From assembly GCA_937902285.1 (NCBI GenBank), contig CALGTB010000163.1, positions 1 through 19,602 of the forward strand: a stretch of 19,602 bases of DNA, read 5' to 3'. Shown here in pieces: positions 7,046 to 15,061 of the stretch. Positions within the stretch are counted from its first letter, which is position 1. The number at the start of each line of letters is the position of its first letter. The stretch is from an uncultured Actinomycetes bacterium. Lineage in GTDB: Bacteria > Actinomycetota > Actinomycetes > S36-B12. A program made the position numbers and the translations under genes. The notes beneath the pieces are model-generated. The model was not told the DNA's origin, did not search any database, and saw nothing but the letters and a program-made list of their open reading frames with translations.

Positions 7046-7051
7046 TACGGT
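7046..7051 (+). promoter_or_regulatory. -10 box of the F420-type oxidoreductase gene
   Basis: TACGGT matches TANNNT. A transcript starting near 7058 would have an untranslated leader of about 25 bases containing GGGAGGA, which favours the ATG at 7083. No good -35 is seen. Confidence 0.4.
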
Positions 7052-7082
7052 GAGGGAGCCGGCACTCAGGGAGGAATCCGCC

Positions 7083-7559
7083 ATGACTGCGTCCGAGGCC
7101 CGTCCGCCGAAGGTTCCACCCGCCTGGTTCGTGCACGCGGCCTGGCGCGTCCACCGGGCGCTCTACCGGGTCAGCGGCGGCCGCTTCCTGTGGACGACGG
7201 CCAGCAAGCGCGGCTGGGGCACCCTGCGCCTGACCACGATCGGACGGGCCTCCGGGCTCCAGCGGAGCGTCATCATCGGCTACCTCGAGGACGGGCCGAA
7301 CCTCGTCGCACTGGCCATGAACGGATGGGACGAGGGACACCCGTCGTGGTGGCTCAACCTCGAGGCGAACCCCGACGCCGTCGTCAGGCTCGCGGGCCAG
7401 CGTCCGTGGCCGGTGCACGCACGCGAGGCCGTCGATGAGGAGCGTGACCGGCTCTGGCAGAGGTGGGCTGCCAAGGACGCGAATCTCGACGGCTTCGCCG
7501 GACTGCGCTCGACGCACACCCCCGTGGTGGTCCTCGAACCGCGCCGCTCGCAGGCCTGA
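7083..7559 (+). CDS. Nitroreductase-family deazaflavin (F420)-dependent oxidoreductase, Ddn type
   Basis: The 158-residue product resembles the Ddn/Rv3547 family of F420H2-dependent quinone reductases and nitroreductases (split beta-barrel fold). Diagnostic are LRLTTIGRASGLQR, where Ddn homologues have LLLTTTGRKSG, then PSWWLNLEANPDAVVRL, matching the family's PLWYLNLKANP, and the end TPVVVLEP. The N-terminal region (about 11-40) is amphipathic, as expected for membrane-associated members. The physiological substrate cannot be told from sequence; menaquinone or another quinone is plausible. I chose ATG 7083, with GGGAGGA about eight bases upstream; GTG at 7050 overlaps the predicted -10 box. 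The gene stands alone on the plus strand between gatC and ligA and ends at a hairpin shared with convergent ligA. It implies that the host makes coenzyme F420. Confidence 0.85.
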   Translation: MTASEARPPKVPPAWFVHAAWRVHRALYRVSGGRFLWTTASKRGWGTLRLTTIGRASGLQRSVIIGYLEDGPNLVALAMNGWDEGHPSWWLNLEANPDAVVRLAGQRPWPVHAREAVDEERDRLWQRWAAKDANLDGFAGLRSTHTPVVVLEPRRSQA

Positions 7560-7576
7560 GGCTCCGAGCAGGAGCC
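7560..7576. terminator. Bidirectional hairpin between convergent genes
   Basis: GGCTCC-GAGCA-GGAGCC is a perfect six-base-pair hairpin that exactly fills the 17-base gap between the stop codons of the F420-type gene and ligA. It can terminate transcripts from both sides. There is no U-tract. Confidence 0.65.
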
Positions 7577-9787
7577 CTACGTGACCCGCAGCCCGAGGGC
7601 CGCCTCGACGCCGTCGGCGAGCAGCGCCCGGAACCCGTCCAGCCCGACGACCGGCACGCCCAGGGACTCCGCCTTGTCGAGCTTCGACCCCGCGTTCTCC
7701 CCCGCCACCACCAGGTCGGTCTTCTTCGACACCGACGAGGCGACCTTGCCGCCGAGATCGGTGACGGCCGCGGCCGCACTGTCGCGGGTGTAGCCCTCCA
7801 GCGACCCCGTGATGACGACGGTCACGCCGGCCAGCGGCTGGGGTCCGGTGTCCGCACGGTCCTCGGCCAGCCGGACTCCCCCGCGGCGCCACTTCTCGAC
7901 GATGTCGCGATGCCAGGGCTCGGCGAACCACTCGACGACGGCCTCGGCGATGACCTGCCCGACGCCCTCGGTCTGCGCAAGCTCCTCGACGGAGGCCGCA
8001 GCCACCGCGTCGATCGAGCCGAAGGACCGGGCGAGGCCCTGTGCGGCCGCCGGGCCGACGTGCCGGATCGACAGGGCCACGAGGATGCGCCACAGCGCCT
8101 GCTGGCGGGCGACGTCGAGATTCGCCAGCATCGCTCGCGCGTTCTCCGACAGCTGGGGTCCGTCCTCGCCCCTGGCGGGGTCGCGGGTGAAGAAGGGGCA
8201 GCGGCGCAGGTCAGTCTCGGTGAGGAGGAACAGGTCGCCCTCGTCCTCGACCAGGCCGCAGTCGAGCAGGGCGATGGCGGCCTTGTAGCCGAGGCCCTCG
8301 ATGTCGAGCGCCCCGCGCGAGGCGACGTGGAACAGCCGCTCGCGCATCTGCGCCGGGCACGACCGGGCGTTCGGGCAGCGGATGTCCTTGTCGCCCTCCT
8401 TCTCCGGGCGCAGCGCGGTGCCGCATTCCGGGCAGTGCGTGGGCATGATGAAGGCGCGCTCGGATCCGTCGCGTGCCTCCACGACCGGGCCGAGGACCTC
8501 GGGGATCACGTCGCCCGCCTTGCGCAGGAACACCATGTCGCCGATGAGGACGGCCTTGCGCTCCACCTCGAAGGCGTTGTGCAGTGTGGCCATCGACACG
8601 GTCGATCCGGCGACGCGCACCGGCTGCATGACGGCGAACGGCGTGACGCGCCCCGTGCGCCCCACGTTGACCTGGATGTCGAGCAGCCGGGTGCGCACGA
8701 CCTCCGGCGGGTACTTGTAGGCGATCGCCCACCTCGGCGCGCGGGAGGTCTCGCCCAGCTGGTCCTGCAGGTCGAGCTCGTCGACCTTGACGACGACGCC
8801 GTCGATCTCGTGCTCCACGTCATGCCGGTGCTCGCCGTAGTAGGCGATGAACTCCAGTGCCCCGGCGGCCGTCGCATGGACCTGGGCCCGGGCGCTCACC
8901 GGCAGGCCGAGGTCGGCGAGCACCTCGTAGCCCTCGCTCTGGCGCGAGAGGCTCACGCCCTCGACGGCTCCGATGCCGTGCACCGTCAGGCGCAGGGCGC
9001 GCAGCCGCGCCAGCGCCCGGCCGAGCTCGCCCTCGAGCCGGGCGACGCGCGCCTCGGCACGGTCACCGGACTTCGCCTCGGCGCGCACGGCTGCCAGCTC
9101 GGCCTCGCGACGGTCGATGCGCTGGCGCAGGCCGCCGGCCGCCGCGTTGCGCGGGTTGGCGAACGCGGGCAGGCCGTTGTCGAGCTGCTCGGCGTTGATG
9201 CTCTCGAAGTCGGCCAGCGGCAGGAAGACCTCGCCACGGACCTCGAGCAGCCGCGGCACGTCGCGGCCGGAGGCCGAGGCGAGGCGCTGCGGCACCGACG
9301 CGATGAACGCCGCGTTGTAGGTGACGTCCTCGCCGACGCGACCGTCACCCCGGGTGGCGAGCGACCTGAGCCGGCCGTCGACGTAGACGGCATCGACGGC
9401 CAGGCCGTCGATCTTCAGCTCGCACAGGAGGTCGGGGATCCGTCCGAGCGCCTTGTCGACGCGATCGAGCCACGCCTGCAGCTCGTGCTCGTCGAACGCG
9501 TTGTCGAGCGAGTACAGGCGCTGCAGGTGCTCGACCGGCTCGAACATCTCCGCCCGCTGGCCGCCCACGGTCTGGGTGGGCGACTCGCCGCTGGCCAGGT
9601 GGGGCCACTGCTGCTCGAGCGCGCCCAGCTCGGCGAACAGCAGGTCGTACTCGGCGTCCGACAGCGTGGGGCGGTCGTGCTGGTAGTACTCGGCGCGCGC
9701 GGTGTTGATCAGGTCGACGAGCTCGGTCCAGCGGGCGCGAGCCTCACCCGGGGCGGTCACGGATGAACCGTCGTCGCCTGCGCTCAT
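7577..9787 (-). CDS. ligA: NAD+-dependent DNA ligase
   Basis: LigA seals nicks during replication and repair using NAD+. Domains in order: Ia NAD-binding helices (about 15-80, with YYQHDRPTLSDAEYD), adenylation domain with nucleophile Lys125 in CELKIDGLA and the SLATRGDG motif, and the OB fold with DGVVVKVD. The zinc finger follows with Cys452, Cys455, Cys471 and Cys477, then helix-hairpin-helix repeats (about 490-625) and a BRCT domain (about 652-736). At 736 residues it is longer than the usual 670-690. Much of the excess is a charged, Ala/Arg/Glu-rich segment at about 224-264, where most homologues have LRQKDPRVTA. The ATG overlaps the stop of the MetE-like gene as ATGA, with GAGGGGG six bases upstream. 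It is the last gene of the iscS-mnmA-MetE-like-ligA run. The function call is secure. Confidence 0.97.
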   Translation of the reverse strand: MSAGDDGSSVTAPGEARARWTELVDLINTARAEYYQHDRPTLSDAEYDLLFAELGALEQQWPHLASGESPTQTVGGQRAEMFEPVEHLQRLYSLDNAFDEHELQAWLDRVDKALGRIPDLLCELKIDGLAVDAVYVDGRLRSLATRGDGRVGEDVTYNAAFIASVPQRLASASGRDVPRLLEVRGEVFLPLADFESINAEQLDNGLPAFANPRNAAAGGLRQRIDRREAELAAVRAEAKSGDRAEARVARLEGELGRALARLRALRLTVHGIGAVEGVSLSRQSEGYEVLADLGLPVSARAQVHATAAGALEFIAYYGEHRHDVEHEIDGVVVKVDELDLQDQLGETSRAPRWAIAYKYPPEVVRTRLLDIQVNVGRTGRVTPFAVMQPVRVAGSTVSMATLHNAFEVERKAVLIGDMVFLRKAGDVIPEVLGPVVEARDGSERAFIMPTHCPECGTALRPEKEGDKDIRCPNARSCPAQMRERLFHVASRGALDIEGLGYKAAIALLDCGLVEDEGDLFLLTETDLRRCPFFTRDPARGEDGPQLSENARAMLANLDVARQQALWRILVALSIRHVGPAAAQGLARSFGSIDAVAAASVEELAQTEGVGQVIAEAVVEWFAEPWHRDIVEKWRRGGVRLAEDRADTGPQPLAGVTVVITGSLEGYTRDSAAAAVTDLGGKVASSVSKKTDLVVAGENAGSKLDKAESLGVPVVGLDGFRALLADGVEAALGLRVT

Positions 9788-10857
9788 CGCCTGCCCCCTC
9801 GCCCCCGGTCGTGGTCACTGTCGCTCCCATTGTCGTCCAGGTCCCTGACGATCCGGCCTGCCGCCGAGCACGCGCGCAGCGCCGATCGCACCCAGGCAGG
9901 GCTGGCTCCCGCCAGTCCGCAGGCCGGCGTCACCGCCACCTGCTCGAGCCACACCGGGTCCTCGAGCCCCAGCCGGTGCAGGAGCCCCCGCAGGGGCGCG
10001 CTGGCCCGGGCCTCGCCGATCTCGTCGGCCGACGTCGACGGCACGCACCCGGCGAGGATGCCGAGCCCGGACTCCCAGGCCCGGCCGAGTGCGTCGTCGT
10101 TGCGGTGCGGCTCGTCGCTCCACGTGAGGTCGATGCTGACGAAGCCGGCCCCCGCCGTGCGGATGAGGTCGATGGGCACGTCGCTGGCGCAGCAGTGCAC
10201 GCCGGCGAGGGCACCCGAGTCGACCGCCGCCCCCAGCGCGAGTCGAAGGACGCGCTCGGCGTCCTGGGCTCCGACGGGTGCGTACGACGACAGGCCGCTG
10301 GCCGTGCCGATGCGCCCGGCCAGCACTGCCGGCAGGCTCGGCTCGTCGAGCTGGACGACCACCGCGCTCGCCCGCGGCAGGCGGCGCCGGATGTCCGCCA
10401 CGTGCAGCCGGACCGCCTCCCCGAGCGCCTCGGCGATGTCCGAGACCGCCGAGGCATCGCGCAGCGCCCGCTCCCCTGTGCGCAGCTCGATCGACGCCGC
10501 GAGCGTCCACGGGCCGGCCACCTGGCACTTCACCGGACCGGCGTAGTCGACGGCCGTCTCCTCGAGGGCATCGAGGTCCTCGCCGAGGAACGACTGCGCC
10601 AGGCGCATCTGCCGTCCGCTGGCCGATGCGAACCTCCAGCCCTGCGGGGTGGTCTCGAGGGCCAGGCCCGACGCGACGCCCGCAAGCAGTCCTCCCGTGC
10701 GCCCGATGATGTCCGAGCCGGGTCCGCGATCGGGGAGCTCGGCCACGTGCACGAAGTCGGGGAGCTCGCCCGCGACGATGCGCGCTGTCTCCAGGGGCGA
10801 GGTTCCGGGGAAGGAGCCGATCGACGTCGCCACGGCTGCCGACCACGGCACCGTCAT
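9784..10857 (-). CDS. MetE C-terminal catalytic-domain-like protein (UROD/MetE-like)
   Basis: The 357-residue product looks like the C-terminal barrel of cobalamin-independent methionine synthase without its N-terminal folate-binding half. Supporting motifs are TSIGSFPGTSP near the start, VQLDEPSLPAVL (about 168-179), the zinc-type site GVHCCASD (His221, Cys223) and TPACGLAG (Cys313). These align with E. coli MetE H641, C643 and C726. The fourth ligand, E665 in MetE, aligns with Asp243 in SIDLTW. True MetE activity is doubtful: it may use a different methyl donor, or another thiol, or do something else. ATG 10857 overlaps the mnmA stop as ATGA, and the gene's own stop overlaps the ligA start as ATGA. 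I recall a homologue (Rv3015c) in the same place in mycobacteria, so the context is conserved although the role is unknown. In-frame ATG 11007 would run deep into mnmA and is not used. Confidence 0.85.
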   Translation of the reverse strand: MTVPWSAAVATSIGSFPGTSPLETARIVAGELPDFVHVAELPDRGPGSDIIGRTGGLLAGVASGLALETTPQGWRFASASGRQMRLAQSFLGEDLDALEETAVDYAGPVKCQVAGPWTLAASIELRTGERALRDASAVSDIAEALGEAVRLHVADIRRRLPRASAVVVQLDEPSLPAVLAGRIGTASGLSSYAPVGAQDAERVLRLALGAAVDSGALAGVHCCASDVPIDLIRTAGAGFVSIDLTWSDEPHRNDDALGRAWESGLGILAGCVPSTSADEIGEARASAPLRGLLHRLGLEDPVWLEQVAVTPACGLAGASPAWVRSALRACSAAGRIVRDLDDNGSDSDHDRGRGGRR

Positions 10858-11945
10858 CTGGGGACCACGCTCCGGGTGCTGTCGACCGTCGCGGAGCCGA
10901 CGACGCGGCTGCCGTCGTAGAGGACCATGGCCTGCCCCCGCGCCAGTCCGCGGATGGGGACCGCAAGCCGTGCCGCCACGCGCCCGTCGACGAGCGCCGC
11001 CGTGCACGGCACCGGCGCGCCATGGGCACGCACCTGGACGCTGAGCTCCCGGGGCAGGTCATCGAGCGCAGGTCCCGCCCAGATGGGACGGATCCCCTCG
11101 ACGGCGTCCACGTCGAGCAGGTCGGCGGCCCCCACCGTGACGACGCGCGTCTGCACGTCGACGTCGATCACGTAGCGGGGCGATCCGTCGTCGGCGGGAG
11201 TGCGGAGGTTCAGCCCGCGGCGCTGCCCGATGGTGAAGGCGTACGAGCCGTCGTGTCCGGCCACGACGGCTCCGGAGCCCGCGTCCACGATGTCGCCGGG
11301 CTGCTCGCCCAGCGTCCTGCGCAGGAAGCCCGCTGTGTCGCCGTCGGGGATGAAGCAGATGTCGTGGCTGTCGGGCTTGCGGGCGACCAGGAGGCCGCGG
11401 CTCGCGGCCTCGGCGCGCACGTCCTCCTTCAGGTCCGCACCCAGCGGCAGCAGGGTGCGCCGCAGCTGATCCGCGGACAGCACTCCCAGCACGTACGACT
11501 GGTCCTTCGACGGGTCGACCGCCCGGTGCAGCTCCGGGCCTCCGGCGCCGTCGACGATGCGCGCGTAGTGTCCCGTGGCGATCGCGTCGAAGTCCATGGC
11601 CATGGCCCGGTCGAGGACGGCGCTGAACTTGATGCGCTCGTTGCATCGCATGCACGGATTCGGCGTGCGGCCCTGGCGGTACTCCTCCAGGAAGTCCTCG
11701 ATCACCTCGTCCGCGAAGCGCTCGGACAGGTCCCAGACGTAGAAGGGGATGCCGAGCATGTCGGCCACCCGACGCGCATCGCGAGCATCGTCGAGGGTGC
11801 AGCATCCCTTGCTGCCCGCTCCGCCGGAGAGCGGCTTGCGCGACAGGGCGAGGTGGACGCCGACGACCTCATGACCTGCGTCGACCATCCGGGCTGCGGC
11901 CACGGACGAGTCGACGCCCCCGGACATCGCGGCGACGACGCGCAT
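10854..11945 (-). CDS. mnmA: tRNA-specific 2-thiouridylase
   Basis: MnmA adenylates and thiolates U34 of tRNAs for Lys, Glu and Gln, using sulfur that starts from a cysteine desulfurase. The 363-residue product has the PP-loop AMSGGVDSSVAA (about 6-17), the two catalytic cysteines Cys101 in NPCMRCNERIKF and Cys197 in SHDICFIPD, ATGHYARI, DQSYVL, and GQRRGLN in the beta-barrel part. The C-terminal barrel (about 285-363) is complete. The ATG lies one base after the iscS stop codon, so the two genes are surely co-transcribed and probably coupled, which suits sulfur transfer from IscS. Its own stop overlaps the next start as ATGA. The frame is open further upstream, but that part lies within iscS and lacks family similarity. 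Confidence 0.96.
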   Translation of the reverse strand: MRVVAAMSGGVDSSVAAARMVDAGHEVVGVHLALSRKPLSGGAGSKGCCTLDDARDARRVADMLGIPFYVWDLSERFADEVIEDFLEEYRQGRTPNPCMRCNERIKFSAVLDRAMAMDFDAIATGHYARIVDGAGGPELHRAVDPSKDQSYVLGVLSADQLRRTLLPLGADLKEDVRAEAASRGLLVARKPDSHDICFIPDGDTAGFLRRTLGEQPGDIVDAGSGAVVAGHDGSYAFTIGQRRGLNLRTPADDGSPRYVIDVDVQTRVVTVGAADLLDVDAVEGIRPIWAGPALDDLPRELSVQVRAHGAPVPCTAALVDGRVAARLAVPIRGLARGQAMVLYDGSRVVGSATVDSTRSVVPR

Positions 11946-11946
11946 C

Positions 11947-13140
11947 TCAGCCCGCCTGCGGGGCGAGCGATCCGGCACGCCGCGCCCGGGCCACGGCCGC
12001 GGGCAGCGCCGCGATGACGGCATCGACATCAGCCTCCGTGCTCGCCTCACCGAGGCTGAAGCGCAGGGACGCGCGAGCCAGCGACTCGTCGACGCCCATG
12101 GCGAGCAGGACGTGGCTGGGCTCGGGGATCCCGGCCGTGCAGGCCGACCCGGTGGAGCAGTCGATGCCCGCGGCGTCGAGCAGCATGAGCAGCAGGTCGC
12201 CCTCGCAGCCCGGGAAGGAGAAGTGCGCGTTGCCCGGCAGCCGCTGCGATGGGAGCGTTCCGGGATCACCGTTCAGGATGGCGTCGGGGACGCCCGCGAG
12301 CACGCCCCGCACCAGGCGTTCGCGCAGCCCGACGAGGTGGGCGGCACGGGCACGCTGGCCCTCGACCGCATGCTGCACCGCCACGGCGAACCCGGCGATC
12401 GCGGGCGCATCGAGGGTCCCCGAGCGCACCTCCCGCTCCTGCCCGCCACCGTGCAGCACGGGCGTGAGCTCGGCACGGGGATCGACGATGAGGGCGCCCA
12501 CCCCGAAGGGCCCGCCCACCTTGTGGCTGCTGATGGTCACCGCATCGGCGCCGACCGCCGTCAGGTCGAGCGGCAGGTGCCCCAGCGCCTGCACGGCGTC
12601 GGTGTGGAAGGGCACGCCCGCCGACCGGCACAGGTCGGCGATCTCGTGAACGGGCTGCACGGTGCCGATCTCGTTGTTGGCCCACATCACCGAGCACAGG
12701 GCCACGTCCGCCGACCGCTCGAGCTGCTCGACGAGGTCGTCGATCCTCAGTCGACCCACATGATCGATCCTCAGCCAGCGGGCATCGGCGCCCTGGTGCG
12801 AGGCGAGCCATTCGACGGGGTCCAGCACCGCGTGGTGCTCGATCGCCGACGCCAGGATGCGACTGGCCCCGGAGGACTCGCGGCGCGCCCAGAACAGGCC
12901 CTTCACCGCGAGGTTGTCGGCCTCGGTGCCGCCGGAGGTGAAGACGATCGCGCTGGGTCGCACGCCGAGCTGGGCGGCCATGGACTCCCGGGACTCCTCG
13001 ACCACCCTGCGCGTGGCGCGACCCGAGGCGTGCAGCGATGACGCGTTGCCCAGATTGGCGGCCTGCGCGAACCATGCCTCGCGGGCCGCCGGAAGCATGG
13101 GCGTGGTGGCAGCATGGTCAAGGTACGCGCGACTGCCCAC
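11947..13140 (-). CDS. iscS: Cysteine desulfurase (IscS/NifS family)
   Basis: This PLP enzyme converts cysteine to alanine and passes the sulfur as a persulfide. The 397-residue product has YLDHAATTP at the N-terminus, TSGGTEADNLA, His103 in EHHAVLDP, ANNEIGTVQP and the PLP lysine Lys207 in SSHKVGGPFG. The mobile-loop cysteine Cys334 is in STGSACTAG. The GTG start at 13140 has no ribosome site, but a TACGAT -10 box ends eight bases before it, so a leaderless transcript is likely. It heads the iscS-mnmA-MetE-like-ligA operon, and no iscU or other cluster-assembly gene lies near. Its main partner is therefore probably MnmA, although a general sulfur supply role is also possible. An iscS/nifS distinction cannot be made firmly. 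Confidence 0.94.
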   Translation of the reverse strand: MGSRAYLDHAATTPMLPAAREAWFAQAANLGNASSLHASGRATRRVVEESRESMAAQLGVRPSAIVFTSGGTEADNLAVKGLFWARRESSGASRILASAIEHHAVLDPVEWLASHQGADARWLRIDHVGRLRIDDLVEQLERSADVALCSVMWANNEIGTVQPVHEIADLCRSAGVPFHTDAVQALGHLPLDLTAVGADAVTISSHKVGGPFGVGALIVDPRAELTPVLHGGGQEREVRSGTLDAPAIAGFAVAVQHAVEGQRARAAHLVGLRERLVRGVLAGVPDAILNGDPGTLPSQRLPGNAHFSFPGCEGDLLLMLLDAAGIDCSTGSACTAGIPEPSHVLLAMGVDESLARASLRFSLGEASTEADVDAVIAALPAAVARARRAGSLAPQAG

Positions 13141-13148
13141 GATGGGCC

Positions 13149-13154
13149 ATCGTA
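13149..13154 (-). promoter_or_regulatory. -10 box of the iscS operon (leaderless)
   Basis: Minus-strand TACGAT is followed by eight bases and the iscS GTG. It lies in the 71-base gap after etfA. No good -35 is visible. Confidence 0.5.
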
Positions 13155-13211
13155 GTCAGGACCGCCGGCGGGGCGACCCACCAACGCCCACCCGCAGCGG
13201 CGCTCGGTGCC

Positions 13212-14168
13212 TCAGTGCGCGCGCTTGCCGATCTCCTCGGTGAGCTGGGGGACGACCGAGAACAGGTCGCCGACGACGCCGTAGTCGGCGAGCTCGAAGA
13301 TCGGGGCCTCGGCGTCCTTGTTGACGACGATGATGGTCTTCGACGTCTGCATGCCCGCGCGGTGCTGGATCGCGCCGGAGATGCCGTTGGCGATGTAGAG
13401 CTGGGGCGAGACGGTCTTTCCGGTCTGGCCGACCTGGTACTGGTGCGGGTACCAGCCCGCGTCCGTGGCCGCGCGTGAGGCTCCGACGGCAGCGTGCAGG
13501 GAGTCGGCCAGGGCCTCGATGACGGCGAAGCCCTCGGCGCCGCCGACGCCGCGCCCCCCGGACACGACGATGGCCGCCTCCGTCAGCTCAGGGCGACCGC
13601 CCTTGGTGGCCGCGGTGTGCCCGGTGACGGTGGCCTTCGTGGCCGCCTCGGACAGCGTGACCGACACGTCGGTGCGCGCCGGAGTGGTGGCCGCGGCGAC
13701 GGGCGCCGTGGAGTTCGGGCGAACCGTGAAGATCGGGGTGCCGCGGGTGACCGAGGAGTGGACGACGGTGCTGCCGCCGAACACCGACTGCGTGGCGACG
13801 AGCTCGGCGCTGACGGCGACGGCGTCGGTGATGACGCCGCTGTCGGTGCGCACCGCGAGCCGGCCGGCCACCTCCTTGCCGTCGGCCGTGGAGGCGATGA
13901 GCACCGCCACGGGCGCCTTCTCCGCGACGAGTGACGCGAGGACCTCGGCCTTCGGCGCGACAGGATGCGCGGCCAGGTCGGCCGCGTCGGCCACGTACAC
14001 CGTCGCGGCACCGAACTCGCCCAGCGCAGCGGCAGCGGCGTCGTCGAAGCCCGGGCCCACCCACACCGCGCTCGGCGTGCCGAGGTCGCGGGCGAGCGTC
14101 AGCAGCTCGCCGGTGACCTTCTTGACTGCCCCGTCGACCTGCTCGACCAGAACCAGAACCTCGCCCAT
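13212..14168 (-). CDS. etfA: Electron transfer flavoprotein alpha subunit
   Basis: EtfA with EtfB forms the FAD/AMP-containing carrier that takes electrons from acyl-CoA and related dehydrogenases to the quinone pool. The 318-residue product starts MGEVLVLVEQVDG and has the N-terminal domain to about residue 190. The conserved C-terminal FAD-binding domain follows: SGGRGVGGAEGF, then VGQTGKTVSPQLYIANGISGAIQHRAGM, then VVNKDAEAPIFELADYGVVGD. ATG 14168 has AAGGGG about seven bases upstream; a longer in-frame start at 14279 would overlap etfB. It follows etfB after 58 bases, the normal order, and is surely in the same operon. No acyl-CoA dehydrogenase or ETF:quinone oxidoreductase gene lies next to it here. 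Confidence 0.96.
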   Translation of the reverse strand: MGEVLVLVEQVDGAVKKVTGELLTLARDLGTPSAVWVGPGFDDAAAAALGEFGAATVYVADAADLAAHPVAPKAEVLASLVAEKAPVAVLIASTADGKEVAGRLAVRTDSGVITDAVAVSAELVATQSVFGGSTVVHSSVTRGTPIFTVRPNSTAPVAAATTPARTDVSVTLSEAATKATVTGHTAATKGGRPELTEAAIVVSGGRGVGGAEGFAVIEALADSLHAAVGASRAATDAGWYPHQYQVGQTGKTVSPQLYIANGISGAIQHRAGMQTSKTIIVVNKDAEAPIFELADYGVVGDLFSVVPQLTEEIGKRAH

Positions 14169-14226
14169 GACGTGCCCCTTACCTCGTAGACGTGCCAGAC
14201 AGCTCAGGAATGCGGATGGCGTGCTG

Positions 14227-15006
14227 CTAGATGAACTTGTTGTCGGCGAGGTAGCCGGCGATCTTCGCGCCGCCATCACCCTCGTCGGTCACGATCGTGC
14301 CGGCGGCCTTCGGAGGCCGCGCGGCGAAGTCGACCACGGTGCTCCACGCAGCGGAGAGGCCCAGACGCGACGCGTCGAGACCGGCCTCGGCGGCGGTCAG
14401 CGTCTCGACGGGCTTCTTCTTCGCCGCCATGATCCCCTTGAAGGAGGGGTACCGCGGCTCATTGATCTTCTCGACCACCGACACGACCACGGGGGTCTGC
14501 GCCTCGACCGTGTCGAAGCCGGTCTCGGTGACGCGCTGGACGGTGACCGTGGAGCCGGAGACCTCGACCTTCTGCGCGAAGGTCAGCTGGGCGTAGCCCA
14601 GGCGCTCGGCCACCATCGCCGGCACGACGCTCATGCGGGCGTCCGTCGACTCCGAGCCGAACATCACGACGTCGAAGCCGCGCGCCGAGAGCACCTCCGC
14701 GAGGGCGTAGCTCGTGGCGAGCGCATCCGAGCCGGCGAAGGTGCCGTCGACGAGGTGGACCCCGGCGTCGGCGCCCATGCTGAGGGCCTTGCGCACCGTC
14801 TCCGCCGCACGATCCGGACCCATGGTCACGACCGTGACCTCGCCGCCGTGGGCCTCCGCCAGCTGCAGGGCCTCCTCGACCGCGTACTCGTCGAGCTCGT
14901 TCATGACGCCGTCGGCCGACTCGCGGTCGAGCGTGGCATCGCCTGCGCGAAGTGCCTTCTCCGCCCACGTGTCCGGAACCTGCTTCACGCACACAGCGAT
15001 CTTCAC
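14227..15006 (-). CDS. etfB: Electron transfer flavoprotein beta subunit
   Basis: EtfB is the AMP-binding partner of EtfA and carries the recognition loop for dehydrogenases. The 259-residue product has MKIAVCVKQVPDTW at the start, NELDEYAVEEALQL, VTVVTMGPDRAAETVRKALSMGAD, and FGSESTDA with the AMP-site region. It also has the helix-forming NEPRYPSFKGIMAAKKK segment that corresponds to the recognition loop and signature of the beta family. The start is GTG 15006 with GAGAGGA six bases upstream. A TATATT -10 box and a palindrome (15062-15079) lie about 60 bases upstream, suggesting a repressed promoter for etfB-etfA. The family is certain; which dehydrogenases feed it cannot be seen. Confidence 0.96.
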   Translation of the reverse strand: MKIAVCVKQVPDTWAEKALRAGDATLDRESADGVMNELDEYAVEEALQLAEAHGGEVTVVTMGPDRAAETVRKALSMGADAGVHLVDGTFAGSDALATSYALAEVLSARGFDVVMFGSESTDARMSVVPAMVAERLGYAQLTFAQKVEVSGSTVTVQRVTETGFDTVEAQTPVVVSVVEKINEPRYPSFKGIMAAKKKPVETLTAAEAGLDASRLGLSAAWSTVVDFAARPPKAAGTIVTDEGDGGAKIAGYLADNKFI

Positions 15007-15028
15007 GACTCATCCTCTCGGGTGGACC

Positions 15029-15041
15029 GGGCCGTCGGCCC
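15029..15041 (-). other. Inverted repeat in the etfB 5' untranslated region
   Basis: GGGCC-GTC-GGCCC forms a five-base-pair hairpin in the predicted etfB leader, about 23 bases before the start codon. It may only stabilise the message; no riboswitch-like structure is apparent. Confidence 0.3.
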
Positions 15042-15061
15042 CGTCACGACTCACGCCTTAG

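Noticed and set aside
7050..7082. GTG 7050 as start of the F420-type gene
   Set aside because: It overlaps the predicted -10 box and would include the ribosome site GGGAGGA within the coding region.
7463..9766. 767-codon open frame on the plus strand
   Set aside because: It is antisense to ligA and overlaps the end of the F420-type gene; composition is typical of a shadow frame.
10858..11007. Upstream ATG (11007) for the MetE-like protein
   Set aside because: It lies inside mnmA and adds an Arg/Gly-rich stretch without similarity; the ATGA overlap at 10857 is the natural start.
11946..12269. Upstream extension of mnmA into iscS
   Set aside because: The PP-loop begins a few residues after the ATG at 11945, as in known MnmA; the extension is a shadow of iscS.
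14169..14279. Upstream ATG (14279) for etfA
   Set aside because: It overlaps etfB, whereas ATG 14168 has a ribosome site and the canonical N-terminus.
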